Assembly: GCA_050745265.1 (NCBI GenBank)
Contig: JBOGKE010000105.1
Coordinates: 1-64,000, forward strand
Direction of reading: 5' to 3'
Origin: RH2-MAG17b sp050745265
Lineage (GTDB): Bacteria; Acidobacteriota; Terriglobia; UBA7540
Length of the DNA stretch: 64,000 bases
The translations under genes and the position numbers were made by a program. This document shows, in pieces, positions 18,306 through 26,089 of the stretch; position 1 is the stretch's first letter; each line of letters opens with the position of its first letter. Below the pieces are notes generated by a model that made no database searches, was not told the origin of the DNA, and saw nothing but the letters and a program-made list of their open reading frames with translations.

Positions 18306-18337
18306 TCAAGCCGGAGCCCCTCCGCAAAACCACCCGA

Positions 18338-18712
18338 TTACCGGCTCGCGAGTTTCTGAGCCATGTAAAGCAGGAGTTGGCGGTCTTTTTCCTCGATCCT
18401 GTCGAGGACCCGGCGAACCTTCTCAAAGAACCGGACCTGCTTTTCCGCTTCCTCATCGAGCACCATATCTTCGGTCGATTGTCTGGTGCTCAAATTAGGA
18501 AGTGCGGGCGGCTCGTCCCCCTCATAAAACAATTGGTAGAGGGGAACCTCCAGCGCGGACGCCAAACGTTCCAACGTTTCGAGCGACGGCACGGTGTGAC
18601 CGTTCTCGACCCGTGAAATGTAGCACCGCAAGAGCCCGGTTCGTTTTTCGATGTCGCCTTGCGAAAGGCTTTTGTCTTCTCTTAACTTACGCAGTCTTCT
18701 TCCGATAACCAT
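18338..18712 (-). CDS. XRE-family helix-turn-helix transcriptional regulator
   Basis: This 124-residue DNA-binding protein has an N-terminal Cro/C1-type HTH (about residues 5-60: GRRLRKLREDKSLSQGDIEKRTGLLRCYISRVENG, then TVPSLETLERLASALEVPLYQLF). A charged C-terminal helix (about 80-120) probably oligomerises. No metabolite-binding domain is present. It is convergent with guaA and divergent from the FlgO/TPR gene. An inverted repeat in its own upstream region (18743-18754) suggests autoregulation, perhaps shared with the divergent gene. Confidence 0.9.
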   Translation of the reverse strand: MVIGRRLRKLREDKSLSQGDIEKRTGLLRCYISRVENGHTVPSLETLERLASALEVPLYQLFYEGDEPPALPNLSTRQSTEDMVLDEEAEKQVRFFEKVRRVLDRIEEKDRQLLLYMAQKLASR

Positions 18713-18742
18713 GATGGGAACATCATCTCCTATTATGTCCAG

Positions 18743-18754
18743 TTAGTCAACTAA
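18743..18754. promoter_or_regulatory. Candidate operator (TTAGT-N2-ACTAA) upstream of the XRE gene
   Basis: The 12-base inverted repeat TTAGTCAACTAA has two 5-base arms and lies 31 bases upstream of the XRE start. It is close to a CATAAT box on the minus strand (18737-18732), which could be the gene's -10. Such sites are typical targets of small Cro-like proteins. This is visible as symmetry only; binding is inferred. Confidence 0.4.
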
Positions 18755-18909
18755 AATTCTGGGTAACGTTTCGCCGCAGCGCGAAAAAGGACATCCACGG
18801 ACGAAGCTCATCAAACACAAGAGATTACGGTTTTCAACTCAGAGCTTCCCGGTTTTCGAAGCACTGCGGGCTTTCCGGCGAGCTTTAGGAACGCTGGCGC
18901 GAACGCTGG

Positions 18910-18918
18910 TGCTATAAT
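18910..18918 (+). promoter_or_regulatory. Extended -10 promoter of the FlgO/TPR gene
   Basis: TGCTATAAT is a perfect extended -10 (TGnTATAAT), 20 bases upstream of the ATG at 18939. No good -35 is seen, as is common for extended -10 promoters. A GGAAGG at 18923-18928 may serve as the ribosome binding site; the leader would be about 14 bases. Confidence 0.55.
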
Positions 18919-18938
18919 TCCTGGGAAGGTCCGGCTTG

Positions 18939-20573
18939 ATGAAACGAGTTTTTTTTATCCTTGCCTTTCTGCTGGCCGCGCAGTCTTCTTTCGCCGCTCC
19001 GCAGACGGAGACGATTCTGGTCTTGCCGTTCGAAAACCGCAGCGCGAGCTCTGCGGTGGGTTGGATTTCCGAAGCGTTCGCGCAAGAGTTGTCGAGGCGC
19101 CTCGAGGGTCCCGGGCGCCTGGTTCTGGGCCGGGACGAGCGCAATGCGGCTTACAAACAGCTTGGCATTCCCCGCGATACCACGCTGACGCTGGCGAGCG
19201 AATACCAGGTTGCCGAGACGCTGGGCGTCGACTGGATGGTAACGGGCAGCTTCGCGGTGAGCGGGCAGCAACTGACCGCGCAGGCGCAACTGCTCGACCT
19301 CCGGCGCCTGAAGCTCGATCCGCCCGTCGAGGAGACGGACGCTCTCTCGAACCTGATCGGCGTTCAGACGCGCCTGGCTTGGCGGTTGCTCGTCTCCTAC
19401 GATCCCGCGTTCAATGGCGATTCCGAGGACGCGTTTGCCGCGCGCTTTCCTCCGGTGCGCCTGGATGCGTTCGAGAATTACATCCGGGGTATTCTGGCGA
19501 CCGACGCGACGGCAAAGGTACACTTCCTGACCGGCGCGGAACGCCTCGACCCCGCCGATCACCGGGCCGCGTTCGCGCTGGGCCAGTATTATTTCGCGCA
19601 GAAGGATTACGCGAATTCTGCGCAATGGCTCTCCCGGCTGGCTGCCAGGGACGATGATTACCTGCGGTCGCTCTTCCTGAGCGGCGTCGATAATTTCCTC
19701 CTGGGGCGTGATGCCGAGGCGGAGCGGGATTTCTCCACGCTTTCCACCGAGATGCCCCTGAGCGAGGTTTGGAACAATCTCGGCGTGCTCGAGGCGCGGG
19801 GCGGCGACGAGAAGGATGCGCTCGCCCACTTTGAACGCGCGCACCAGATGGATCCCTCCGACGCGGATTACACCTTCAACCTCGGGGCGTGTTCTGTTGA
19901 TCTCGGCCAGTACCCGCAGGCCGTCCGTTACCTCGAAGCGGCCAAGACCGAGAGCCCGGACAATCTCGGCGTTCGCACGCTGCTCGCTTACGCCATGCAG
20001 AAGTCCGGTGATGAAGCGCAAAGCCGGGTCGAGCTCGAGTGGGTGAGCCGCCACGATGGAAGCGCCATGGCCGATTTGAGCGACCAGATTCTCCCCGAGT
20101 CGCGGCTGAAAAAGCAATATAACGGCGCTGCGTTCCGTCTGCTATCGGCGGCCGTCCACAATTCGCTCGAGGACGTGCTGAACCGGGAGCCGCCCGAACA
20201 ACACGGTCGGTTCCACCTGTTGCGGGGCGAAGACTACATCAAGCAGGGGCGCCTTCCCGAAGCGATTCGCGAGCTGAGCGAGGCGGCATCGCTGATTCCT
20301 GACAATGCCAACGTTCATTTCTTTCTCGGTCAGGCCCGCGAGCTGCACGGAGATCACGAGAAGGCGGTCGGGCAGTTTGACATCGCGCTGCAGATCAACA
20401 ACTCCGCCGTTACCCACTTGTGGCTCGCCCACGCCTACCTCTCACTGCACGAGCTCCCCGAGGCGCGGGCCCAGGGCCAGGCGGCGCTAACGCTTGAGCC
20501 CGGCAATGCGGATGCGCAGCGCCTGATGAATTCTATTCAGCAGCAGCAAGCGAGCACGAGGAGCGATCCTTGA
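18939..20573 (+). CDS. Secreted FlgO/TolB-like domain protein with TPR repeats
   Basis: The protein has a signal peptide (MKRVFFILAFLLAAQSSFA), so the ATG at 18939 is preferred over the TTG three bases earlier. A FlgO/CsgG-like domain of about 125 residues follows (ETILVLPFENRSAS...GWISEAFAQELSRRL...LGVDWMVTGSFAVSGQQLTAQAQLLDL). The rest is made of TPR-like helices, for example HRAAFALGQYYFAQKDYANSA, VWNNLGVLEARGGDEKDALAHFERA and LPEAIRELSEAASLIPDNANVHFFLGQA. It is probably a periplasmic or outer-membrane-associated scaffold. The exact partner is unknown. Its stop lies four bases before the NfeD gene, so they likely form an operon. Confidence 0.8.
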   Translation: MKRVFFILAFLLAAQSSFAAPQTETILVLPFENRSASSAVGWISEAFAQELSRRLEGPGRLVLGRDERNAAYKQLGIPRDTTLTLASEYQVAETLGVDWMVTGSFAVSGQQLTAQAQLLDLRRLKLDPPVEETDALSNLIGVQTRLAWRLLVSYDPAFNGDSEDAFAARFPPVRLDAFENYIRGILATDATAKVHFLTGAERLDPADHRAAFALGQYYFAQKDYANSAQWLSRLAARDDDYLRSLFLSGVDNFLLGRDAEAERDFSTLSTEMPLSEVWNNLGVLEARGGDEKDALAHFERAHQMDPSDADYTFNLGACSVDLGQYPQAVRYLEAAKTESPDNLGVRTLLAYAMQKSGDEAQSRVELEWVSRHDGSAMADLSDQILPESRLKKQYNGAAFRLLSAAVHNSLEDVLNREPPEQHGRFHLLRGEDYIKQGRLPEAIRELSEAASLIPDNANVHFFLGQARELHGDHEKAVGQFDIALQINNSAVTHLWLAHAYLSLHELPEARAQGQAALTLEPGNADAQRLMNSIQQQQASTRSDP

Positions 20574-20577
20574 GCCG

Positions 20578-21981
20578 ATGAGCGGGACGATCCAATCCGG
20601 CAGAATTCGCAGAGCCGGCGGGGCCGCGCTGTGTGCCTTATACGGCCTCTGTGCGCTGGCGGGTTTGACTTCGACGGCGGTGTTTGCCGCCCCGGCCAGG
20701 CCGGCGCGCACCGGGTCCGATTCCGCGACTACGGTGACGGCTGGGCCGACGAACTCCCACTTGGTAATCGAAATCCGGCTCACCGGCATCGTCGAGCCGG
20801 TCACCGCTGAATACGTCGAGCATGGGATCGCCTACGCGAATCGCGTGCATGCCAATGCCGTGTTGCTCGAGCTGAGCACGCCCGGCGGCCTCGGACTTTC
20901 GATGCGCGGGATCATCCAGTCCATTTTCAGCTCCGAGGTCCCGGTGATCACGTACGTCTGGCCCAGCGGCAGCCGGGCTGCATCGGCGGGTTTTTTCATT
21001 CTTCTCGCGGGTGACGTCGCCGTCATGGCGCCCGGCACCAACACCGGCGCCGCGCATCCGGTGATGCTGAGCGGCGCCGATGTGGGGAAGACCGAAGCGT
21101 CGAAAGTCGAGAACGACGCCGCCGCTTACATCCGCAGCATCGCGGACCGGCGCGGCCGGAACGTAAAGCTTGCCGAGGCGGGCGTGCTCCAAAGCAAGTC
21201 CTACACGGGCCGCGAGGCGCTTCAGGGCCACCTGATCGATGCGATGGAAGCGACTCCGCAAGACGTCTTGAGGCAGTTTGACGGCAAGACCATCAAGCGG
21301 ATCAACGGCAGCACCACCACTCTGCACCTCGCGGGGGCGCGCATCGCGCCGTACGCCATGTCCTCGCGCGAGCGCTTCCTCGCGCAGCTTGCGGACCCGA
21401 ACATCGCGTTCATCCTGGGAGCCATCGGCGCCATCTTGCTCTACTTCGAATTCACTCATCCCGGGATGGTGCTTCCCGGAATCGGCGGCGCTATCGCGAT
21501 TATTCTGGCGCTGCTCGGCTTCAACCTGCTTCCCATTAATTACGTCGGCGCCGTGCTGATCATCGTGGGCCTTGTGTTCTTCGCCTTCGAAGCGCACCTG
21601 ACAACCCACGGATTACTCGCTGCCGGGGGCGTGATCGCCGTGCTTTTCGGTTCGCTGATCCTCATCAAGACGCCGTGGCCGGGCGCCCACATCCACCTTT
21701 CCACCTCGCTTGGCGTCACCCTGCCATTGGCCGTGATCGTGGTGATCCTGCTCCGGGCCGCGTTTCTTTCCATGCGCCAGAAGGCGGTCACCGGCTCGGA
21801 AGGCATGCTGGACGCCGTCGGCGTCGCGCGCACCGACCTCGCGCCCGCCGGGAAGGTGTTGGTTCATGGCGAGCTGTGGGACGCGCGATCCATCGAGACC
21901 GTTCCCGCCGGCGAGCCGGTGCGGGTGCGGTCGATCGAGGGGTTTACGTTGCTCGTTGAACGCTGCGCGGAACCCAAATAG
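20578..21981 (+). CDS. NfeD-family membrane serine protease (ClpP-class, long form)
   Basis: This 467-residue protein has a signal or anchor sequence (about 14-38), a ClpP-class protease domain, four membrane helices (about 270-400) and a C-terminal NfeD OB-fold domain (VGVARTDLAPAGKVLVHGELWDA...GEPVRVRSIEGFTLLVE). The catalytic Ser136 lies in RAASAG and the likely Lys176 in SKVENDAAAY; the 40-residue spacing matches archaeal stomatin-specific proteases. Long NfeD proteins work with stomatin/slipin partners in membrane quality control, and a slipin gene follows 299 bases downstream. Confidence 0.92.
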   Translation: MSGTIQSGRIRRAGGAALCALYGLCALAGLTSTAVFAAPARPARTGSDSATTVTAGPTNSHLVIEIRLTGIVEPVTAEYVEHGIAYANRVHANAVLLELSTPGGLGLSMRGIIQSIFSSEVPVITYVWPSGSRAASAGFFILLAGDVAVMAPGTNTGAAHPVMLSGADVGKTEASKVENDAAAYIRSIADRRGRNVKLAEAGVLQSKSYTGREALQGHLIDAMEATPQDVLRQFDGKTIKRINGSTTTLHLAGARIAPYAMSSRERFLAQLADPNIAFILGAIGAILLYFEFTHPGMVLPGIGGAIAIILALLGFNLLPINYVGAVLIIVGLVFFAFEAHLTTHGLLAAGGVIAVLFGSLILIKTPWPGAHIHLSTSLGVTLPLAVIVVILLRAAFLSMRQKAVTGSEGMLDAVGVARTDLAPAGKVLVHGELWDARSIETVPAGEPVRVRSIEGFTLLVERCAEPK

Positions 21982-22061
21982 TCGAGTCCGGTATGGATAG
22001 CGTGCGGCGGAGAAACGTTGGAATCCGTCATTCTGAGGAAAAACTGGGCGCATGGTATCAG

Positions 22062-22181
22062 GGCATGGCTTCAGCCATGCCGCAATTGGCGGTGAACGAT
22101 TGGGCTTTCAGCCCCTGAGAACCTCAGCGGCTAAAGCCGAATTCGTCACGGCGCACAACGGCACGACCGAAGTCGTGCCGT
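22062..22181. repeat. Cluster of intergenic hairpins between NfeD and slipin genes
   Basis: Several palindromes lie in the 299-base gap. An 8-base stem (GGCATGGC-TTCA-GCCATGCC) is at 22062-22081. Short GGGCT/AGCCC, CTGAG/CTCAG and CGGCT/AGCCG hairpins lie in the middle. A 10-base stem (ACGGCACGAC-CGAA-GTCGTGCCGT) is at 22158-22181. They look like a compound REP-type element. No ORF was found in the gap. It may stabilise or attenuate the NfeD-slipin mRNA. Confidence 0.6.
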
Positions 22182-22280
22182 GATACGCTGACACGGCCGA
22201 ACTTTCAACGTCTGGAAAAGCGCCGAGCCGTGGCGAGCTCCGCCAGAGGCGCACGAAATCTCGCAGCAAAGGAGTTGCTT

Positions 22281-23090
22281 ATGGGTCCCGGAGTGATTGT
22301 GATCATTATCATCATCCTTTTGTGGATCGCAGCGTGCCTCAACGTTCTGCGCGAATATGAGCGCGCAGTCATCTTCCGTTTGGGACGCATTCAGACGCCC
22401 GACAAGGGGCCGGGGCTGATCTTCATCCTCTGGCCCATCGATAAGCTTCTCCGCGTCTCCATGCGCGTGGTTGCGTGGGACGTGCCGGCGCAGGACGTCA
22501 TCACGCGTGACAACATTCCCCTGAAGGTGAACGCCGTGGTCTATTTTCGCGTGATCAGCGCGCAGAAGGCGGTTCTCGAGCTCGAGAACTACCGTTACGC
22601 GATCGAGCAGCTCGCGCAGACCACGCTGCGCTCCGTGCTGGGCGAGGTCGAGCTGGATGATCTTCTATCGCAGCGCGAGAAGCTCAATCTTCGTCTACAG
22701 ACGATTCTCGACGAGCACACCGAGCCCTGGGGCGTGAAGGTCGCCAAGGTCGAAGTGAAACAGGTCGACCTTCCGCAGGAACTGCAAGGCGCCATCGCTC
22801 GCCAAGCTGAGGCCGAGCGCGAGCGGCGCGCGAAGATCATCAACGCCGATGGCGAGTTCCAGGCTGCCGAAAAGCTCAGGCAGGCGGCGGTAGTGATGGA
22901 ATCGAACCCGATCTCTGTCACGCTGCGATATCTTCAGACGCTCACAGAGATCGGAGTCGAAAAGAACACGACCATCGTGTTTCCGCTGCCCGTCGATCTG
23001 CTTGCTGATTTGATTGGCAAGGCAACGCACGGGGCGAGGCAGCCGCAGCCCGTGGTCACGGGCGGCAACGGAGAGCCGCCGAAGCTGTAG
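22281..23090 (+). CDS. Slipin / stomatin-like SPFH-domain membrane protein
   Basis: This 269-residue protein has one N-terminal membrane hairpin (GPGVIVIIIIILLWIAACLN), then an SPFH/band 7 domain (EYERAVIFRLGRIQTPDKGPGLIFILWPIDKLLRVSMRVVAWDVPAQDVITRDN, VNAVVYFRV) and a C-terminal coiled coil rich in Ala/Glu/Arg (ELQGAIARQAEAERERRAKII). The start at 22281 is chosen because AAAGGAG lies six bases upstream and the membrane segment then starts normally. Slipins form oligomeric membrane scaffolds and are the usual partners and substrates of NfeD proteases, encoded just upstream. Its TAG stop is part of a dispersed repeat. Confidence 0.94.
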   Translation: MGPGVIVIIIIILLWIAACLNVLREYERAVIFRLGRIQTPDKGPGLIFILWPIDKLLRVSMRVVAWDVPAQDVITRDNIPLKVNAVVYFRVISAQKAVLELENYRYAIEQLAQTTLRSVLGEVELDDLLSQREKLNLRLQTILDEHTEPWGVKVAKVEVKQVDLPQELQGAIARQAEAERERRAKIINADGEFQAAEKLRQAAVVMESNPISVTLRYLQTLTEIGVEKNTTIVFPLPVDLLADLIGKATHGARQPQPVVTGGNGEPPKL

Positions 23091-23154
23091 CCCCGGCTTC
23101 AGCCCGGCACACCTAGTTTCTTCTATTTGCCGCCCTGAAGGGCGGCCGCTACAC
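23086..23154. repeat. Dispersed palindromic repeat, copy A
   Basis: This roughly 69-base element starts within the slipin stop codon. It consists of GTAGC-like ends around two hairpins, one based on CCGG...CCGG with loop CTTCAG and one being GCCGCCC-TGAA-GGGCGGC, joined by a pyrimidine-rich linker. A closely similar copy is at 25980-26047. It looks like a REP/BIME-type interspersed element. Confidence 0.75.
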
Positions 23155-23215
23155 GGGCATCGGGCGTGCCGCCGTAAAGAGCAGCGCTACGGCGTAACCC
23201 GATCAAGGAGCAGGG

Positions 23216-23854
23216 ATGGCCTCAATATCGTCGCAGCAAGGGCGCGGGTTTTCGGTCCGGCAGCTCACGTTCATCTTTCTGGTGTTGGCCGCCGTCTGCG
23301 CGATCTTCTTCGCACTGGGATTCTTGACCGGAGCCAATCGGAGGTCTGCCGTGGCGACTCCCTCGGCGGAGCAGGTGCCGCCGCCCAGCGTCATCCCGCC
23401 GCCGGTGAACGCTCCGGTCGACGACGCGGACAGCGGCTCCGCTCCGAAATCGCAAGCTTCGGATGTGATCGAGCAGGACCTGAAGCAGCCGGCCCGGGCA
23501 GCGGCAACCGCGACATCGGCGCTGGACGCGGGCCACGGCGCCTCGCCCGCAACCGCTCGCACAGAAGCAGCGCATGAATCCGCGCCACGCGAGCATCGCG
23601 CTCGGGCCGCCGCTTCGAGTCGGCGCGGCCTCATGGTTCAGGTGGCGGCGCTGCGGACCGAGCAGGACGCGCGATCGCTTCTGGGTGTCCTGAAGTCGCG
23701 CGGATATCGCGCCACCGTCGTGACTCCGCAACAGGCCCACGCCGGCGACCGCCTTTACCGCGTGCAGGTCGGGCCGTTCGGCGACCGCGCGGCAGCCTTG
23801 AAAACACTTCACAAGCTCGGGGGCGAAGGGTTCAGGCCGTTTATTCGCGAGTGA
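23216..23854 (+). CDS. SPOR-domain membrane protein
   Basis: This 212-residue bitopic protein has a short cytoplasmic start, one membrane helix (about residues 16-40: LTFIFLVLAAVCAIFFALGFL), a Pro/Ala-rich disordered periplasmic linker (about 45-135), and a C-terminal SPOR domain (about 138-212: GLMVQVAALRTEQDARSLLG, YRVQVGPFGDRAAALKTLHKL). SPOR domains bind denuded peptidoglycan at division septa, so a role in envelope or cell-division processes is likely. No FtsN-specific feature is visible. Confidence 0.9.
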   Translation: MASISSQQGRGFSVRQLTFIFLVLAAVCAIFFALGFLTGANRRSAVATPSAEQVPPPSVIPPPVNAPVDDADSGSAPKSQASDVIEQDLKQPARAAATATSALDAGHGASPATARTEAAHESAPREHRARAAASSRRGLMVQVAALRTEQDARSLLGVLKSRGYRATVVTPQQAHAGDRLYRVQVGPFGDRAAALKTLHKLGGEGFRPFIRE

Positions 23855-23896
23855 AACTCAAGCCGTGAAGACACTTCTTCGGGACAACCGATCCCA

Positions 23897-24298
23897 ATGG
23901 CCAAACATACGCTAACTGCGATTCTTCCCTGTAACGACCTTGACGCCAGCGAGGCTTTCTACGCGAAGCTGGGCTTCCGCCGCGAGGGCGGAAAGGACGA
24001 TTACCGGATTATGTTCGACGGCAACGGCGCCGATCTACATCTGACGAACGCCGTCGAGGGCTGGCTGATACGCGGGCGCAATCCCTTCGGCCTGTATCTC
24101 TATGCCGAGAACGTGGACGAATTGGCCGCAGCGCTGGGCGGTTTGGTGCTGCACAAGCCCAGAGATTGCCCGTGGGGAATGTACGAATTTGCACTCTCCG
24201 ATCCCGACGAAACGCTCGTTCGCGTGGGCTGGCCCACACGCTTGAGAGCGCAGGCTCAACCGCCCCCCATTCCAGCGACTGACACCCCGGCGTCGTGA
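23897..24298 (+). CDS. VOC-superfamily (glyoxalase/bleomycin-resistance-like) protein
   Basis: This 133-residue protein fits a VOC fold: HTLTAILPCNDLDASEAFYAKLGFRREG at the start, GADLHLTN in the middle, and WGMYEFALSDPDETLVRVGWP at the end. The last strand is typical of bleomycin-binding-like members. Specific substrate and metal use cannot be assigned. The last bases overlap the start of lnt (GTGA), so the two genes are probably co-translated, although no functional link is known. The final 20 residues are Pro/Ala-rich and likely disordered. Confidence 0.85.
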   Translation: MAKHTLTAILPCNDLDASEAFYAKLGFRREGGKDDYRIMFDGNGADLHLTNAVEGWLIRGRNPFGLYLYAENVDELAAALGGLVLHKPRDCPWGMYEFALSDPDETLVRVGWPTRLRAQAQPPPIPATDTPAS

Positions 24299-25866
24299 CC
24301 TTCCTCGCACAATTTTTGACAAATCGCGCCGGCGCCCGTTTCGGCGCTGCGGTCGCAAGCGGGATTCTGCTGGTGCTTGCGTTTCCGCTCCCGTCGGTTC
24401 ACGGAATTGTGTGGTTCGCGTGCGTGCCGCTGCTCGCCGCGCTTGCGGTCGAAAAAAAGCTGGTGCTCGGGTTCTTTTGGGGTCTCGTCACCGGCGTTGT
24501 TTTCCTAGCTGGCAGCCTCTATTGGTTTGTCGGCGTGATGCGGAGCTACGGCGGGCTGACGCTGCCCGAAGCGCTCGCCGCGATGCTGCTGTTCCTGGCG
24601 CTGTTCTCGCCGTTCTGGGCGGTGTTTGGATTGGTGGAGGCGTGGTTTGCCAGGCGATCGGCGGGCGCGGCGCTGCTCGCGGCGCCATTTCTGTGGGTGG
24701 CGCTTGAGTTGGCCCGGACGTATCTGCTCACCGGCTTTCCCTGGAACCTGCTGGGCTACGCGGTCAAGGCTCAGGGACTCGATCAGGTGGCAACCGTCAC
24801 GGCCGTGTACGGAGATTCATTCCTCGCGGTGGCGACCAGCGCCCTCGTCGCCTGGCTCATCCTTGAGCCGCGGCGGAACGCGTCACGCGCCGCGCTGGTG
24901 GCCTGGGTCGCGGCGCTGATCGTCGCGAATTTCATCCTTGCGCCTCCGCGCCTTGCCATGCCTCGCCATCTGGCAGTTCTCATCCAGCCCGATGTTCCGC
25001 TCGATGAAGCGCAGGTTAGGAACTGGACGCCGTGGCGAAATCCCGTTCCGCTCGGACATCTGGTAGAGCTCTCCGAGGAAACCGTTGAACAGAACGCGAC
25101 CGGCACGCGAGGAAATCCTCTCGTTATCTGGTCCGAAAACTCCGCCCCCTTTTTCTTTGACCGTGGACCTATTTTTCGCGTGGCGCTCGAAACCCTGGCC
25201 CGGCAGCTCCACGCGAGCGTGATAGCGAATACGATCACCTTCGTCGGCGGCGACACGGCGAAGCCGCAGAACACGGCGGTGGTTCTCGATCCGAGCGGAC
25301 GCGTGATCCTTGAATACCATAAGATTCACCTGGTGCCGATGGGAGAATACGTTCCGAGCTGGCTGCGCTTTACGCGGATGAGCAAAGTGACCTCGGAGGT
25401 GAGCGACTTCGTTCCCGGCGATTCGTACCGCGTCGGGAGCACTCCCGAAGGTGGCATCGGCGTTTTTATTTGTTACGAAGCGATTTTTCCGCAGTTGGTG
25501 CGCCGCCTCGTTCCATCCGGGCCGGGCGTGCTCGTCAATATCTCGGACGATGCTTGGTACGGCGCATCCGCGGCCCGGTTCCAGCACCTCAGGATGGTCC
25601 AGTTCCGGGCCATCGAGAACCGGCGCTATCTGCTGCGCGCCACCAACGACGGGATCACAGCCGTGATCGATCCTTACGGACGTATTACCGCGACCGCGCC
25701 GCTCTATCGCCAAGCGGCGCTTCCCGCCCGCTTCGCGTTCGTTTCGTCGCGCACTTTCTACACCGCGCACGGAGACGTCTTCGCGTGGGCGTGCATCATT
25801 CTGTGCGCTGCCGGTATACTGATAGGTGTCTTTAGCCATAGGGTACGCGGGCATTCAAAATTGTGA
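24295..25866 (+). CDS. lnt: Apolipoprotein N-acyltransferase
   Basis: Lnt adds the third acyl chain to the N-terminal cysteine of lipoproteins at the inner membrane. The 523-residue protein has six to seven membrane helices in the first 220 residues, a periplasmic nitrilase-like domain, and a last helix at about 495-515. The catalytic triad is visible as Glu281 (WSENSAPF), Lys343 (EYHKIHLVPMGEYVP) and Cys393 (FICYEAIFP), close to the E. coli positions. The start is GTG, overlapping the VOC gene stop by four bases. Confidence 0.95.
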   Translation: MTFLAQFLTNRAGARFGAAVASGILLVLAFPLPSVHGIVWFACVPLLAALAVEKKLVLGFFWGLVTGVVFLAGSLYWFVGVMRSYGGLTLPEALAAMLLFLALFSPFWAVFGLVEAWFARRSAGAALLAAPFLWVALELARTYLLTGFPWNLLGYAVKAQGLDQVATVTAVYGDSFLAVATSALVAWLILEPRRNASRAALVAWVAALIVANFILAPPRLAMPRHLAVLIQPDVPLDEAQVRNWTPWRNPVPLGHLVELSEETVEQNATGTRGNPLVIWSENSAPFFFDRGPIFRVALETLARQLHASVIANTITFVGGDTAKPQNTAVVLDPSGRVILEYHKIHLVPMGEYVPSWLRFTRMSKVTSEVSDFVPGDSYRVGSTPEGGIGVFICYEAIFPQLVRRLVPSGPGVLVNISDDAWYGASAARFQHLRMVQFRAIENRRYLLRATNDGITAVIDPYGRITATAPLYRQAALPARFAFVSSRTFYTAHGDVFAWACIILCAAGILIGVFSHRVRGHSKL

Positions 25867-25979
25867 ATATTGTGAATGGCGAATGGTGAAGTGGAAACAG
25901 CGCGTAGGTCACACTTCAGACCGGCATTGCACTCCGCTAAATCTGCCGGCCTAAACAGTCTGCGTGACAACTCGCATAC

Positions 25980-26047
25980 GTAGCGCCGGGCGTCAGCCCG
26001 GCACACCTGTTTTCTTCCATGTGCCGCCCTGAAGGGCGGCGCTACAC
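25980..26047. repeat. Dispersed palindromic repeat, copy B
   Basis: This roughly 68-base element is very similar to copy A at 23086-23154. Two perfect 7-base hairpins (GCCGGGC-GTCA-GCCCGGC and GCCGCCC-TGAA-GGGCGGC) are bracketed by GTAGC and GCTAC. It lies in the 223-base gap between lnt and prfB. The same gap begins with GTGAAT-rich repeats (25869-25886) that recur after prfB at 27212-27229. Confidence 0.75.
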
Positions 26048-26089
26048 CAGTGTCCATGGCTTTCATAATCCAGAATTCAAGGAGCTCAC

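Noticed and set aside
18912..20117. Long minus-strand ORF (401 codons) opposite the FlgO/TPR gene
   Set aside because: It is antisense to a clear gene and shows the Arg/Ala-rich composition of GC-rich shadow frames.
20638..21609. 323-codon minus-strand ORF opposite the NfeD gene
   Set aside because: It is a shadow of the NfeD frame with low-complexity charged composition.
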